Source: DASQPR01 sp035263025 (lineage in GTDB: Bacteria > Actinomycetota > Actinomycetes > Mycobacteriales > Micromonosporaceae). From it: a stretch of 15,381 bases of DNA. The DNA lies in assembly GCA_035263025.1 (NCBI GenBank), contig DATFRR010000145.1, positions 1 to 15,381 of the forward strand, given 5' to 3'. Shown piece after piece: positions 1 through 5,906 of the stretch (positions within the stretch are counted from its first letter, which is position 1; each line of letters begins with the position of its first letter). The translations under genes were made by a program, and so were the position numbers. The notes beneath the pieces were generated by a model that saw nothing but the letters and a program-made list of their open reading frames with translations, made no database searches and was not told the origin of the DNA.

Positions 1-209
1 CCGGTGCTGCCGGTCGTCGGGGTGCCCGTGCCGCCGCCGGTCGTCGGGGTCGCGCCGCCGGTGCCCCCGGTGCCCGTCGACCCGGTGACCGAGGCGCCGG
101 GCGAGGCCGAGCCGAGCGTGCCGGTGCCCGAGGACGAGCTCGCGCAACCGGACACCGCCGCCACGACGGCCAGGGCGAGGACGGACGATCTGATCAGGGC
201 CTTCCGCAC
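1..209 (-). CDS. Secreted lipoprotein, N-terminal part (truncated by window edge)
   Basis: The first 69 codons lie here and the rest is outside the window. Translation from a GTG at 209 gives a basic start (M-R-K-A-L-I-R), a hydrophobic Leu/Ala/Val stretch at residues 10-19 and a lipobox V-S-G-C with Cys22, so lipid attachment and export to the outer face of the membrane are expected. After Cys22 come a Ser-rich patch and a low-complexity Thr/Gly/Pro region (TPTTG units), typical of a flexible linker before a folded domain. A GGGAGGT ribosome binding site (215-221) sits 5 bases before the GTG. The gene diverges from groES. The functional domain is not visible, so no role can be given. The opposite-strand frame over the same bases is low-complexity Pro/Val and looks like a shadow. 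Confidence 0.8.
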   Translation of the reverse strand, partial: MRKALIRSSVLALAVVAAVSGCASSSSGTGTLGSASPGASVTGSTGTGGTGGATPTTGGGTGTPTTGST

Positions 210-214
210 GACAG

Positions 215-221
215 ACCTCCC
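215..221 (-). promoter_or_regulatory. Ribosome binding site of the lipoprotein gene
   Basis: GGGAGGT on the minus strand, 5 bases before the GTG at 209. It fixes the start codon and supports the minus strand as coding. Confidence 0.7.
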
Positions 222-321
222 GCGGGGGACAGGGTGACCCGGATGCTACCGACCGTGAGTGAGAAGTCCCAGCGTCCTGACCTCCTCCGAACGGTCGGAT
301 GGGTGACTTTCGCCGCGCCCG

Positions 322-348
322 TTGGCACTCTCCTTGACGGAGTGCCAG
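322..348. promoter_or_regulatory. CIRCE element 1 (HrcA operator)
   Basis: TTGGCACTC, 9 bases, GAGTGCCAG. The inner 8 bases of each arm (TGGCACTC/GAGTGCCA) are perfectly complementary, and the match to the CIRCE consensus TTAGCACTC-N9-GAGTGCTAA is close. HrcA is known to repress groE genes through this site. The TTGACG promoter hexamer lies inside its spacer, so bound HrcA should occlude the -35 region. Confidence 0.92.
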
Positions 349-362
349 CCGCGGACTAACGT
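334..362 (+). promoter_or_regulatory. Predicted vegetative-type promoter of groES-groEL
   Basis: TTGACG (334-339), a 17-base spacer and TAACGT (357-362) fit an actinobacterial primary-sigma promoter (TTGAC / TAnnnT). The predicted transcription start is near A369. The -35 lies within CIRCE 1 and the start region within CIRCE 2. Confidence 0.75.
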
Positions 363-366
363 CCGA

Positions 367-393
367 TTAGCACTCTCACCTGTAGGGTGCCAA
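367..393. promoter_or_regulatory. CIRCE element 2 (HrcA operator)
   Basis: TTAGCACTC, 9 bases, GGGTGCCAA. The left arm matches the CIRCE consensus exactly; the right arm has two changes (A to G and T to C), leaving partial dyad symmetry. It overlaps the predicted transcription start, so it could act as the second operator of a two-site HrcA switch. Confidence 0.88.
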
Positions 394-515
394 TACTCCC
401 GCGCGATTCCGGGCGGGGGGCTATTGCACTGCCAGGCGGTCCGGCACCCGCGACGACGGCGCCGCCCGGTGGTCTGAGGCAGATGACGACTCCAAGTACC
501 CGGGAGGGTATGCCC
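394..515 (+). other. groES 5' leader
   Basis: About 120 bases of untranslated leader between CIRCE 2 and the groES start, part of the 306-base gene-free stretch 210-515. It holds no gene. An in-frame open stretch starts at 387, but its residues do not match GroES until the GTG at 516. The ribosome binding site GGGAGGG (502-508) is at the end. I see no clear riboswitch or RNA thermometer. Confidence 0.5.
502..508 (+). promoter_or_regulatory. Ribosome binding site deciding the groES start
   Basis: GGGAGGG lies 7 bases before the GTG at 516 but only 1 base before the in-frame ATG at 510. This favours the GTG, which also matches the usual GroES N-terminus. Confidence 0.7.
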
Positions 516-824
516 GTGACTACCGCGACGAAGGTTGCGATCAAGCCGCTCGAGGACCGCATCGTGGTCCAGGCGAACGAGGCCGAGACGACCACCGCGT
601 CGGGCCTCGTGATTCCCGACACCGCCAAGGAGAAGCCGCAGGAGGGCACCGTGCTCGCCGTCGGCGCCGGCCGGTTCGACGACAAGGGCAACCGGATCCC
701 GGTTGACGTGAAGGTCGGCGACACGGTGATCTACTCCAAGTACGGCGGCACCGAGGTGAAGTACAACGGCGAGGAGTACCTAGTGCTCTCCGCTCGTGAC
801 GTACTCGCCGTCATCGAGAAGTGA
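516..824 (+). CDS. groES: Co-chaperonin GroES (Hsp10)
   Basis: GroES forms the heptameric lid that closes the GroEL folding chamber in the cytoplasm. From the GTG at 516 the product is 102 residues, the usual length. It carries the family signature from the start (KVAIKPLEDRIVV), the mobile-loop region around ETTTASGLVIPDTAKEKPQ that contacts GroEL, and the conserved end (SKYGGTEVKYNGEEYLVLSARDVLAVIEK in two stretches). An ATG at 510 would add two residues but leaves almost no gap to the ribosome binding site. The gene is preceded by a CIRCE-flanked promoter and followed, 6 bases after the stop, by a strong hairpin, then groEL. Heat-inducible control by HrcA is inferred from the CIRCE sites. 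Nothing is missing or unusual in the protein. Confidence 0.97.
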   Translation: MTTATKVAIKPLEDRIVVQANEAETTTASGLVIPDTAKEKPQEGTVLAVGAGRFDDKGNRIPVDVKVGDTVIYSKYGGTEVKYNGEEYLVLSARDVLAVIEK

Positions 825-830
825 TCTAGA

Positions 831-879
831 CAGCGTGGCCCCGTGTGCCCGGCGTAGCCGCGCACACGGGGCCACGCTG
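831..879 (+). terminator. Perfect 18-bp hairpin between groES and groEL
   Basis: Arms 831-848 and 862-879 are perfectly complementary over 18 bases with a 13-base loop (849-861) that could pair further (GGC/GCC). It begins 6 bases after the groES stop. No T-run follows, so it may be a partial terminator, an mRNA-end stabiliser or a processing site rather than a classic terminator. Such a structure could let GroES be made in excess over GroEL. Confidence 0.7.
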
Positions 880-1051
880 CTGCGCGAAACATTCACCCGT
901 ACGGCCGCCTAGCGACCCACCCGGGTACGCCCACCGCACCGCCCCAAGACCATGCCCCGCGGCACGTGAGTCAGAGCCGCTGGCAATGCCTGGCCGGTGG
1001 TGGGCGCACCGATCGCGATGCTGGCCGGCGTAGAAAGGGATACCTGAACTC

Positions 1052-2686
1052 ATGGCGAAGACTCTGAGCTTCTCCGACGACGCACGGCACCTGCTGGAGC
1101 ACGGCGTCAACGCGCTCGCCGACGCGGTCAAGGTGACGCTCGGCCCGAAGGGCCGCAACGTGGTGCTGGACAAGAAGTTCGGCGCCCCGACGATCACCAA
1201 CGACGGCGTGACGATCGCGAAGGAGATCGAGCTCCCGGACTCGTACCAGAACCTCGGCGCGCAGCTCGTCAAGGAAGTCGCGACGAAGACGAACGACGTG
1301 GCGGGCGACGGAACCACGACCGCGACCGTCCTAGCGCAGGCGATGGTGCGCGACGGGCTTCGCAACGTGGCCGCTGGCGCAAACCCGACGTCTCTCAAGC
1401 GGGGCATGGACGCCGCGGTGGCCGCGGTCAACGACGCTCTGCTGGCCAAGGCGATCGAGGTGGCCGGCACCGCGGAGATCGCGCACGTCGCGACCGTGTC
1501 GGGGCAGGACGCGCAGATCGGCAAGCTGATCGCGGAGGCGATGGACGCCGTCGGTCGCGAGGGCGTGATCACTGTCGAGGACAGCTCGACGATGGCGACC
1601 GAGCTCGAGATCACCGAAGGCATGCAATTTGACAAGGGCTTCATCTCGCCCTACTTCATGACCGACCCGGAGGCCGGCGAGGCCGCGCTCGACGAGCCCT
1701 ACGTGCTGGTGACGACGCAGAAGATCAGCGCCTTCGAGGACCTGCTGCCGCTGCTCGAGAAGGTGCTGCAGACCGGCAAGCCGCTTCTGGTGATCGCGGA
1801 GGACGTGGACGGCCAAGCGCTCGCCGCACTGACCGTTAACGCGATCCGAAAGACGATCAAGGTCGCCGCGGTGAAGGCACCGGCATTCGGCGACCGCCGG
1901 AAGGCCCAGTTGCAGGACATCGCGATCCTGACCGGCGCCGAGCTGATCAACCCGGAACTCGGCTACAAGCTCGACCTCGCGACGATCGACATGCTTGGCA
2001 CGGCACGTCGCGCGGTCATCACTAAGGACGACACGCTGCTCGTCGACGGCGGCGGCAAGGCGTCCGACGTTGCGGCCCGCGTCGAGCAGATCCGCAAGGA
2101 GATCGAGGCGTCCGACTCCGACTGGGACAAGGAGAAGCTGAACGAGCGCCTCGCGAAGCTCTCCGGTGGCATCGCGGTCATCAAGGTCGGCGCCGCGACC
2201 GAGGTGGAGCTGAAGGAGCGCAAGCACCGCATCGAGGACGCCATCTCGGCGACGAAGGCAGCCGTCGAGGAGGGCATCATCCCCGGCGGCGGCGTCGCGC
2301 TGGTGCACATCGCGGCCATGCTCGACGGGCTGGACCGCACCGGCGACGAGGCGACCGGCGTCGGCATCGTGCGCGGCGCGCTCGTCGAACCGCTGCGCTG
2401 GATCGCGCACAACGCCGGACACGACGGCTACGTGGTGGTGGAGAAGGTCCGTACGCTCCCGTGGGGTCAGGGCCTCGACGCCGAGACCGGGACCTACGGC
2501 GACCTGGTGGCGGCCGGCATCGTCGACCCGGTCAAGGTGACGCGCAACGCGGTGGCCAACGCCGCGTCGATCGCCGGTCTGCTGCTCACCACGGAGAGCA
2601 TCGTCGTGGAGAAGAAGGAGCCGCCGAAACCGGCAGCGGGTGGTCACGGACACGGGCACGGGCATTCGCACGGGCCTGGGTTCTGA
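1052..2686 (+). CDS. groEL: Chaperonin GroEL1 (Hsp60) with His-rich tail
   Basis: ATP-driven folding chamber subunit, 544 residues, full length for the family. Visible motifs: TLGPKGRNVVLDK near residues 29-41, the nucleotide-binding NDGVTIAKEIE (50-60), GDGTTT with the ATP-contacting Asp86 (85-90), RIED with the putative hydrolytic Asp396, and EEGIIPGGG (406-414). The C-terminus is not the Gly-Gly-Met tail of housekeeping GroEL but five His at alternating positions (GHGHGHGHSH, 531-540). In Mycobacterium and Streptomyces this tail marks the groES-linked GroEL1 copy, so a second groEL elsewhere is likely (inference). The start is ATG 1052, with GAAAGGGA 11 bases upstream, a rather long spacing. 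The 227-base gap from groES holds a hairpin but no CIRCE site, so expression probably depends on the groES promoter. A long palindrome follows the stop. Confidence 0.97.
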   Translation: MAKTLSFSDDARHLLEHGVNALADAVKVTLGPKGRNVVLDKKFGAPTITNDGVTIAKEIELPDSYQNLGAQLVKEVATKTNDVAGDGTTTATVLAQAMVRDGLRNVAAGANPTSLKRGMDAAVAAVNDALLAKAIEVAGTAEIAHVATVSGQDAQIGKLIAEAMDAVGREGVITVEDSSTMATELEITEGMQFDKGFISPYFMTDPEAGEAALDEPYVLVTTQKISAFEDLLPLLEKVLQTGKPLLVIAEDVDGQALAALTVNAIRKTIKVAAVKAPAFGDRRKAQLQDIAILTGAELINPELGYKLDLATIDMLGTARRAVITKDDTLLVDGGGKASDVAARVEQIRKEIEASDSDWDKEKLNERLAKLSGGIAVIKVGAATEVELKERKHRIEDAISATKAAVEEGIIPGGGVALVHIAAMLDGLDRTGDEATGVGIVRGALVEPLRWIAHNAGHDGYVVVEKVRTLPWGQGLDAETGTYGDLVAAGIVDPVKVTRNAVANAASIAGLLLTTESIVVEKKEPPKPAAGGHGHGHGHSHGPGF

Positions 2687-2701
2687 CTTGGTTGCCCTTT
2701 A

Positions 2702-2773
2702 GATCCCGGGACCCGCTTGCCCACTCCGGGCGGCTCAAGCTTGATCCCTACGTGGGCAAGCGGTCCCGGGATC
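2702..2773. terminator. Long imperfect palindrome after groEL, possible terminator
   Basis: A 23-base arm (2702-2724) and a 22-base arm (2752-2773) pair throughout except for one bulged G, beginning GATCCCGGGACC. The 27-base loop contains its own palindrome TCAAGCTTGA (2735-2744). It starts 15 bases after the groEL stop, so it probably ends the groESL transcript. No T-run follows. It could also be a copy of a dispersed palindromic repeat. Confidence 0.6.
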
Positions 2774-2814
2774 CCGTCGTAGTCGGCCGCCGCCGGTGAG
2801 CTTTAAGAGCTTTC

Positions 2815-2849
2815 GGGGGTACGTGGTACCGAGAGCGGTTGCGTGGTGG
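2815..2849. repeat. 35-bp direct repeat, copy 1
   Basis: Begins GGGGGTACGTGGTACC. It differs from copy 2 (2861-2895) at 3 of 35 positions, all A/G changes. It contains the 13-base palindrome GGTAC-GTG-GTACC at 2818-2830. Confidence 0.8.
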
Positions 2850-2860
2850 CCGGGACGTTT

Positions 2861-2895
2861 GGGGGTACGTGGTACCGAAAGCGGTTACGTGATGG
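2861..2895. repeat. 35-bp direct repeat, copy 2
   Basis: Second copy at a 46-base period, with the palindrome GGTAC-GTG-GTACC intact at 2864-2876. It ends 86 bases before the oxidoreductase start, so the pair could be tandem operator sites for that gene. A dispersed intergenic repeat family is the alternative. Confidence 0.8.
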
Positions 2896-2981
2896 TGGCG
2901 ACGGTCGGGCGCGCAGTGGCAATCGCGATCCTTACGAGTCGCCGAGAAGATTCTTAAAGGTCGCTTACGCGTCTTGTTTGT

Positions 2982-4532
2982 GTGAGCGCAGCGGCCAGAC
3001 TTGACCGTGTGGCATTCGTGCGCAAGCCCGCGCGTTGGTTCGGCGCGCTAGCCGGCGTCGCCGCGGCTGGCGTCGCCATCGGCCTCGCCGAACTGATCGC
3101 CGCATTTTCCGGGCCGCAAAGCGCGCCCGTCATCGCGGTCGGCGATGTCGTCGTCGACGCGGTTCCGCTGCCCGTCAAGGAGTTCGCCACCAGCACGTTT
3201 GGCACGCACGACAAGACCGCGCTAATCACCGGAACGTTCATCCTGCTCGGCATCATTGCGGCCGTCATCGGGGCGTGGGCGGTGCACGACATCCGCATCG
3301 GGTATGCCGGGATCGGCCTGTTCGGTGTGCTTGGCGCGGTGGCGGCAGTGACTCGGCACGACGCCGGCGTCGGCGCCGTGTTTCCGTCGCTGATCGGTGC
3401 GCTCGCCGGCGCGGCAGTGCTCTACCAGATCCTGCGCGGTCCACGGGTCCGACGTCCCGACCTGGACACGGCTCGAGGTCGCCGTACCGTGCTCATCGGC
3501 TCGGCGGTCGCGCTGGTCGGCGCGTTGATCGCCGAGGTGGTGGGTCGACAACTTGGGGAGCGCCGCAATGTGACCGCGGCGCGTGAGTCCGTCGTGTTGC
3601 CGACGCCGACCGAGGCGCCGCCGTCGCTGCCGCCCGACCAGGCGCTGCCCGGGCAGACCGCGTTCGTGACGCCGAACGCCCAGTTCTATCGGATCGACAC
3701 GGCGCTCGTCGTGCCGCAGGTCGATCCGACGACCTGGACGTTGCGCATCCACGGCCGGGTGCAAAAAGAGATCACCATGACGTACCAGCAGCTGCTGGCC
3801 CGTCCGATGGTCGAGCGTTACATCACGCTGTGCTGCGTGTCGAACCCGGTCGGCGGCAACCTGATCAGCAATGCGCTCTTCCAAGGTGTTCTGCTGCGTG
3901 ATGTCCTCGCCGAGGCCGGTCCGATGCCCGGTGCGGACCAGATGGTCGGGCGATCGGTGGACGGGTTTACGGCAGGCTCGCCGACCGCGGTCGTGATGGA
4001 CGGTCGTGACGCGATGCTGGCGGTGGGTATGAACGGCGAGCCATTGCCGGTCGAGCATGGGTTTCCGGTGCGTACCGTGGTGCCGGGGTTGTACGGCTAC
4101 GTGTCCGGTACAAAGTGGATCACCGAGATCGAGCTCACCAGCTTCGCAGACTTCGACGCGTATTGGGTGCCGCGCGGTTGGTCTGCGATGGGTCCGATCA
4201 AGACGGAGTCGCGCATCGACACGCCGATCGACGGCAAGTCGGTGTCCGCTGGGCGGGTGGCGATCGCTGGCGTGGCATGGGCGCAACACAAAGGCATCAG
4301 CAAGGTCGAGGTACGGGTCGACAACGACGCATGGCGAGTCGCGACCATCGATCCCGTTCCGTCCGTCGACACGTGGCGCCAGTGGTTCCTCAATTGGGAC
4401 GCCACGTCGGGCGACCACCAGCTTCAGGTGCGTGCCACCGACAACACCGGGCAGACGCAGACCAGTGAGATCGCCGACGAGGCGCCCAACGGCGCGAGCG
4501 GCTACCACACCATCAACGTGACGGTCCGCTAG
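2982..4532 (+). CDS. Membrane-anchored molybdopterin-dependent oxidoreductase (sulfite-oxidase fold)
   Basis: Predicted molybdenum-cofactor enzyme of 516 residues; the substrate is unknown. The N-terminal third has about five membrane helices (near 20-43, 79-102, 105-123, 128-150 and 168-187). The Arg-rich loop 151-168 suggests it is cytoplasmic, which would place the catalytic part outside. Residues about 225-400 form the sulfite-oxidase-type cofactor domain, with the probable molybdenum ligand in TLCCVSNPVGG (Cys284/Cys285), followed by HGFPVRTVVPGLYGYVSGTKW. About 400-516 resembles the Mo-co dimerisation domain (GWSAMGPIKTESRIDTP). No twin-arginine signal is visible; the helices may serve as anchor. 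The start is uncertain: GTG 2982 lacks a clear ribosome binding site, and GTG 3009 is an alternative. A lipoprotein gene follows closely and is probably co-transcribed. The long opposite-strand frame here is a GC-driven shadow. Confidence 0.85.
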   Translation: MSAAARLDRVAFVRKPARWFGALAGVAAAGVAIGLAELIAAFSGPQSAPVIAVGDVVVDAVPLPVKEFATSTFGTHDKTALITGTFILLGIIAAVIGAWAVHDIRIGYAGIGLFGVLGAVAAVTRHDAGVGAVFPSLIGALAGAAVLYQILRGPRVRRPDLDTARGRRTVLIGSAVALVGALIAEVVGRQLGERRNVTAARESVVLPTPTEAPPSLPPDQALPGQTAFVTPNAQFYRIDTALVVPQVDPTTWTLRIHGRVQKEITMTYQQLLARPMVERYITLCCVSNPVGGNLISNALFQGVLLRDVLAEAGPMPGADQMVGRSVDGFTAGSPTAVVMDGRDAMLAVGMNGEPLPVEHGFPVRTVVPGLYGYVSGTKWITEIELTSFADFDAYWVPRGWSAMGPIKTESRIDTPIDGKSVSAGRVAIAGVAWAQHKGISKVEVRVDNDAWRVATIDPVPSVDTWRQWFLNWDATSGDHQLQVRATDNTGQTQTSEIADEAPNGASGYHTINVTVR

Positions 4533-4577
4533 CAGTCGCGGTTGCCGGGAATCGTGACACCGAGCCACCATGACACC

Positions 4578-4582
4578 GGAGG
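4578..4582 (+). promoter_or_regulatory. Ribosome binding site deciding the lipoprotein start
   Basis: GGAGG followed by 5 bases and GTG 4588. It lies inside the reading frame that opens at ATG 4570, so the GTG is the better start. Confidence 0.6.
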
Positions 4583-4587
4583 TGGCC

Positions 4588-5199
4588 GTGGCCGGCGTAC
4601 CGATTCTGACGTCGCGATCGACCGGTCGACGGCCGTCCATCGCCACGATCGCACTGCTCGTCGGCCTCGCGTCGTACGTCGCCGTGATCCTGCTGGCCGG
4701 CTGTGCGCCGGATCGCCTGCAGTTGCCCGGCCATCCCGAGCCGTCCGCGGAATTCACCGTCGTCAACCCGCCAACGCCAACGTCGCATCCGGTGGTCTGC
4801 AACGGAGCTGCCGGTGAGGCGCTGTTGCGTGGGCTGTTCGCCGACGTGAGCGAAGGGCGCGAACCGTCGGTGGCGAAATACTTCACCGAGTCGGGCGACT
4901 TCGGCGGCTGGCGCGATCCGAGCGTGTCCTACGCGATCGGCCTGGACGTCCAACTCGGCAACCACGTCACGCTGCAAGCGCATCTCGACGATTTGGCCGC
5001 GCAGCACGCCGAGTTGGTGTTGACGCGCTTCTCGGTGCAGGCCTACAGCCGTCCGGGTACGGCCGCGGCCGGCGGCTCGTTTACGTTCGGGCTGCAAGCT
5101 CGACCCGATGCGGCCACCGCGCTGGCCGTCGGCGAAGGCGAAGGCACGATCGACTGCTATACGGGGAAGATCAAAACGTTGGTGATCGGCCGGTGGTGA
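4588..5199 (+). CDS. Putative lipoprotein, possible NTF2/SnoaL-like fold
   Basis: The product has 203 residues from GTG 4588 (209 from the in-frame ATG 4570, which lacks a ribosome binding site). A basic region (R-S-T-G-R-R) precedes a hydrophobic segment ending in lipobox L-A-G-C, with Cys39 counted from GTG 4588, so membrane anchoring on the outer face is expected. The mature part starts with a Pro-rich linker. It then has a segment (EALLRGLFADVSEGREPSV, then KYFTESGDFGGW) that reminds me of NTF2/SnoaL-like small alpha+beta domains; this is only an impression. It follows the molybdopterin oxidoreductase by 55 bases on the same strand, so a joint operon is likely, perhaps as an accessory protein. 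The stop lies 9 bases from the stop of whiD on the other strand, leaving no room for a separate terminator. I do not recognise a named family. Confidence 0.75.
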   Translation: MAGVPILTSRSTGRRPSIATIALLVGLASYVAVILLAGCAPDRLQLPGHPEPSAEFTVVNPPTPTSHPVVCNGAAGEALLRGLFADVSEGREPSVAKYFTESGDFGGWRDPSVSYAIGLDVQLGNHVTLQAHLDDLAAQHAELVLTRFSVQAYSRPGTAAAGGSFTFGLQARPDAATALAVGEGEGTIDCYTGKIKTLVIGRW

Positions 5200-5208
5200 A
5201 TGCCGGTT

Positions 5209-5640
5209 TCAGGCCGCGCCGACCGGCTCGCGCTGCCGCGGCGGCGCCACCACGTCGGGCGACACGTCGGAGCGGCGCGCAAAGGTCTTGGCGAGTTCGC
5301 GGCTGAGCTTCGCCTCGAGCTTGCCGACGTCGACTCGGCGACGATAGCGCTGGAAAGTGTCCTGCCAGCCGATCGCGAGCAGGCGAAGCCGCTCAGTCTC
5401 GGTGAAACCACCCCATACACCGTACGGCTCACGAGCGGAGAGGGACTGCGCAGCACATTCAGGACGTACAGGACACATGCGGCACAACGCCTTGGCTTGC
5501 GTCTCCCGACGCGTACGCGCCGAGCCGCGTTCGCCGTCTGGGTGGAAGAACTGTCCGCTGTCGCGACCACGGCACAGGCCTTCTCGCTGCCAGTCCCACA
5601 CGTCGGCGTTCGGCCCGGGCAGCCTGTGAATGTTGCTCAT
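5209..5640 (-). CDS. whiD: WhiB-family iron-sulfur transcription regulator, WhiD/WhiB3 type
   Basis: WhiB proteins hold a 4Fe-4S cluster sensitive to oxygen and nitric oxide and act with the primary sigma factor on promoters. The 143-residue product has the four cluster cysteines Cys23, Cys53, Cys56 and Cys62 (C-X29-C-X2-C-X5-C), the WhiD/WhiB3-type segments LPGPNADVWDWQ and FFHPDGERG, and the turn motif GVWGG (74-78) followed by a basic helix. The C-terminal tail after residue 90 is longer and more charged than in the WhiB3 I recall. The start is ATG 5640, with GAGAGG (5647-5652) 6 bases upstream; 40 extra in-frame codons upstream are not WhiB-like. In Streptomyces and Mycobacterium this paralogue also sits near groESL and guaB, which supports the assignment. 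It diverges from a BldM-like gene. Confidence 0.93.
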   Translation of the reverse strand: MSNIHRLPGPNADVWDWQREGLCRGRDSGQFFHPDGERGSARTRRETQAKALCRMCPVRPECAAQSLSAREPYGVWGGFTETERLRLLAIGWQDTFQRYRRRVDVGKLEAKLSRELAKTFARRSDVSPDVVAPPRQREPVGAA

Positions 5641-5812
5641 CGCGAACCTCTCTCGTGAGCCGTGGGTGGTGCTCGCACGGGATACCCAGGGCTTGCCGGT
5701 TCTATGCACTCGCAGATCGGAGCCTTGGACTCGCACTCTGTGTGCGCTTTTTGACGCCACATCCGTAGAAAGTGGTCGTAGACCGGTTCATTTCGTGTTG
5801 TGCTCTCCTTCA

Positions 5813-5888
5813 GGAACACACTCAAACGCCCAACTGAACCGCCCGTTTCAACCGCTGGAACACTCAACCGCCGGAACACTCAACCGCC
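5813..5888. repeat. Array of AACCGCC-like motifs, including a perfect 16-bp tandem repeat
   Basis: GGAACACTCAACCGCC occurs twice head to tail (5857-5872 and 5873-5888), and a looser copy with two inserted bases lies at 5813-5830. The core AACCGCC, or a close variant, begins at about 5824, 5837, 5850, 5866 and 5882, with steps of 13, 13, 16 and 16 bases. The array ends 5 bases before the ribosome binding site of the BldM-like gene, so it could be a protein-binding array or lie in its mRNA leader. The rest of the 5641-5906 divergent spacer shows no convincing promoter match. Confidence 0.75.
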
Positions 5889-5893
5889 CGAAC

Positions 5894-5900
5894 GAAGGGG
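5894..5900 (+). promoter_or_regulatory. Ribosome binding site deciding the BldM-like start
   Basis: GAAGGGG is directly adjacent to ATG 5901 but 6 bases before GTG 5907. The GTG is therefore the likelier start, and it also aligns best with the remembered BldM N-terminus. Confidence 0.6.
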
Positions 5901-5906
5901 ATGCGC

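Noticed and set aside
4..237. Plus-strand 77-codon frame at the left edge
   Set aside because: Low-complexity Pro/Val repeats; the opposite strand has a signal peptide, lipobox and ribosome binding site.
845..1033. Small plus-strand frame in the groES-groEL gap
   Set aside because: It begins inside the 18-bp hairpin, has no ribosome binding site, and its composition is that of random GC-rich sequence.
1331..2671. Long minus-strand open frame (446 codons) antisense to groEL
   Set aside because: Arg/Leu/Asp-rich composition with no family resemblance; it lies wholly inside groEL and is the usual shadow frame in high-GC DNA.
2815..2895. CRISPR-like repeat pair
   Set aside because: Only two copies 46 bases apart with an 11-base spacer and no cas genes; better read as operators or a dispersed repeat.
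3222..4886. Minus-strand open frame of 554 codons over the oxidoreductase and lipoprotein genes
   Set aside because: Arg/His-rich with no domain. The plus-strand genes have clear families, lipobox and ribosome binding site.
5641..5760. 40 extra in-frame codons before the whiD start
   Set aside because: Residues are not WhiB-like, and a good ribosome binding site sits before ATG 5640.
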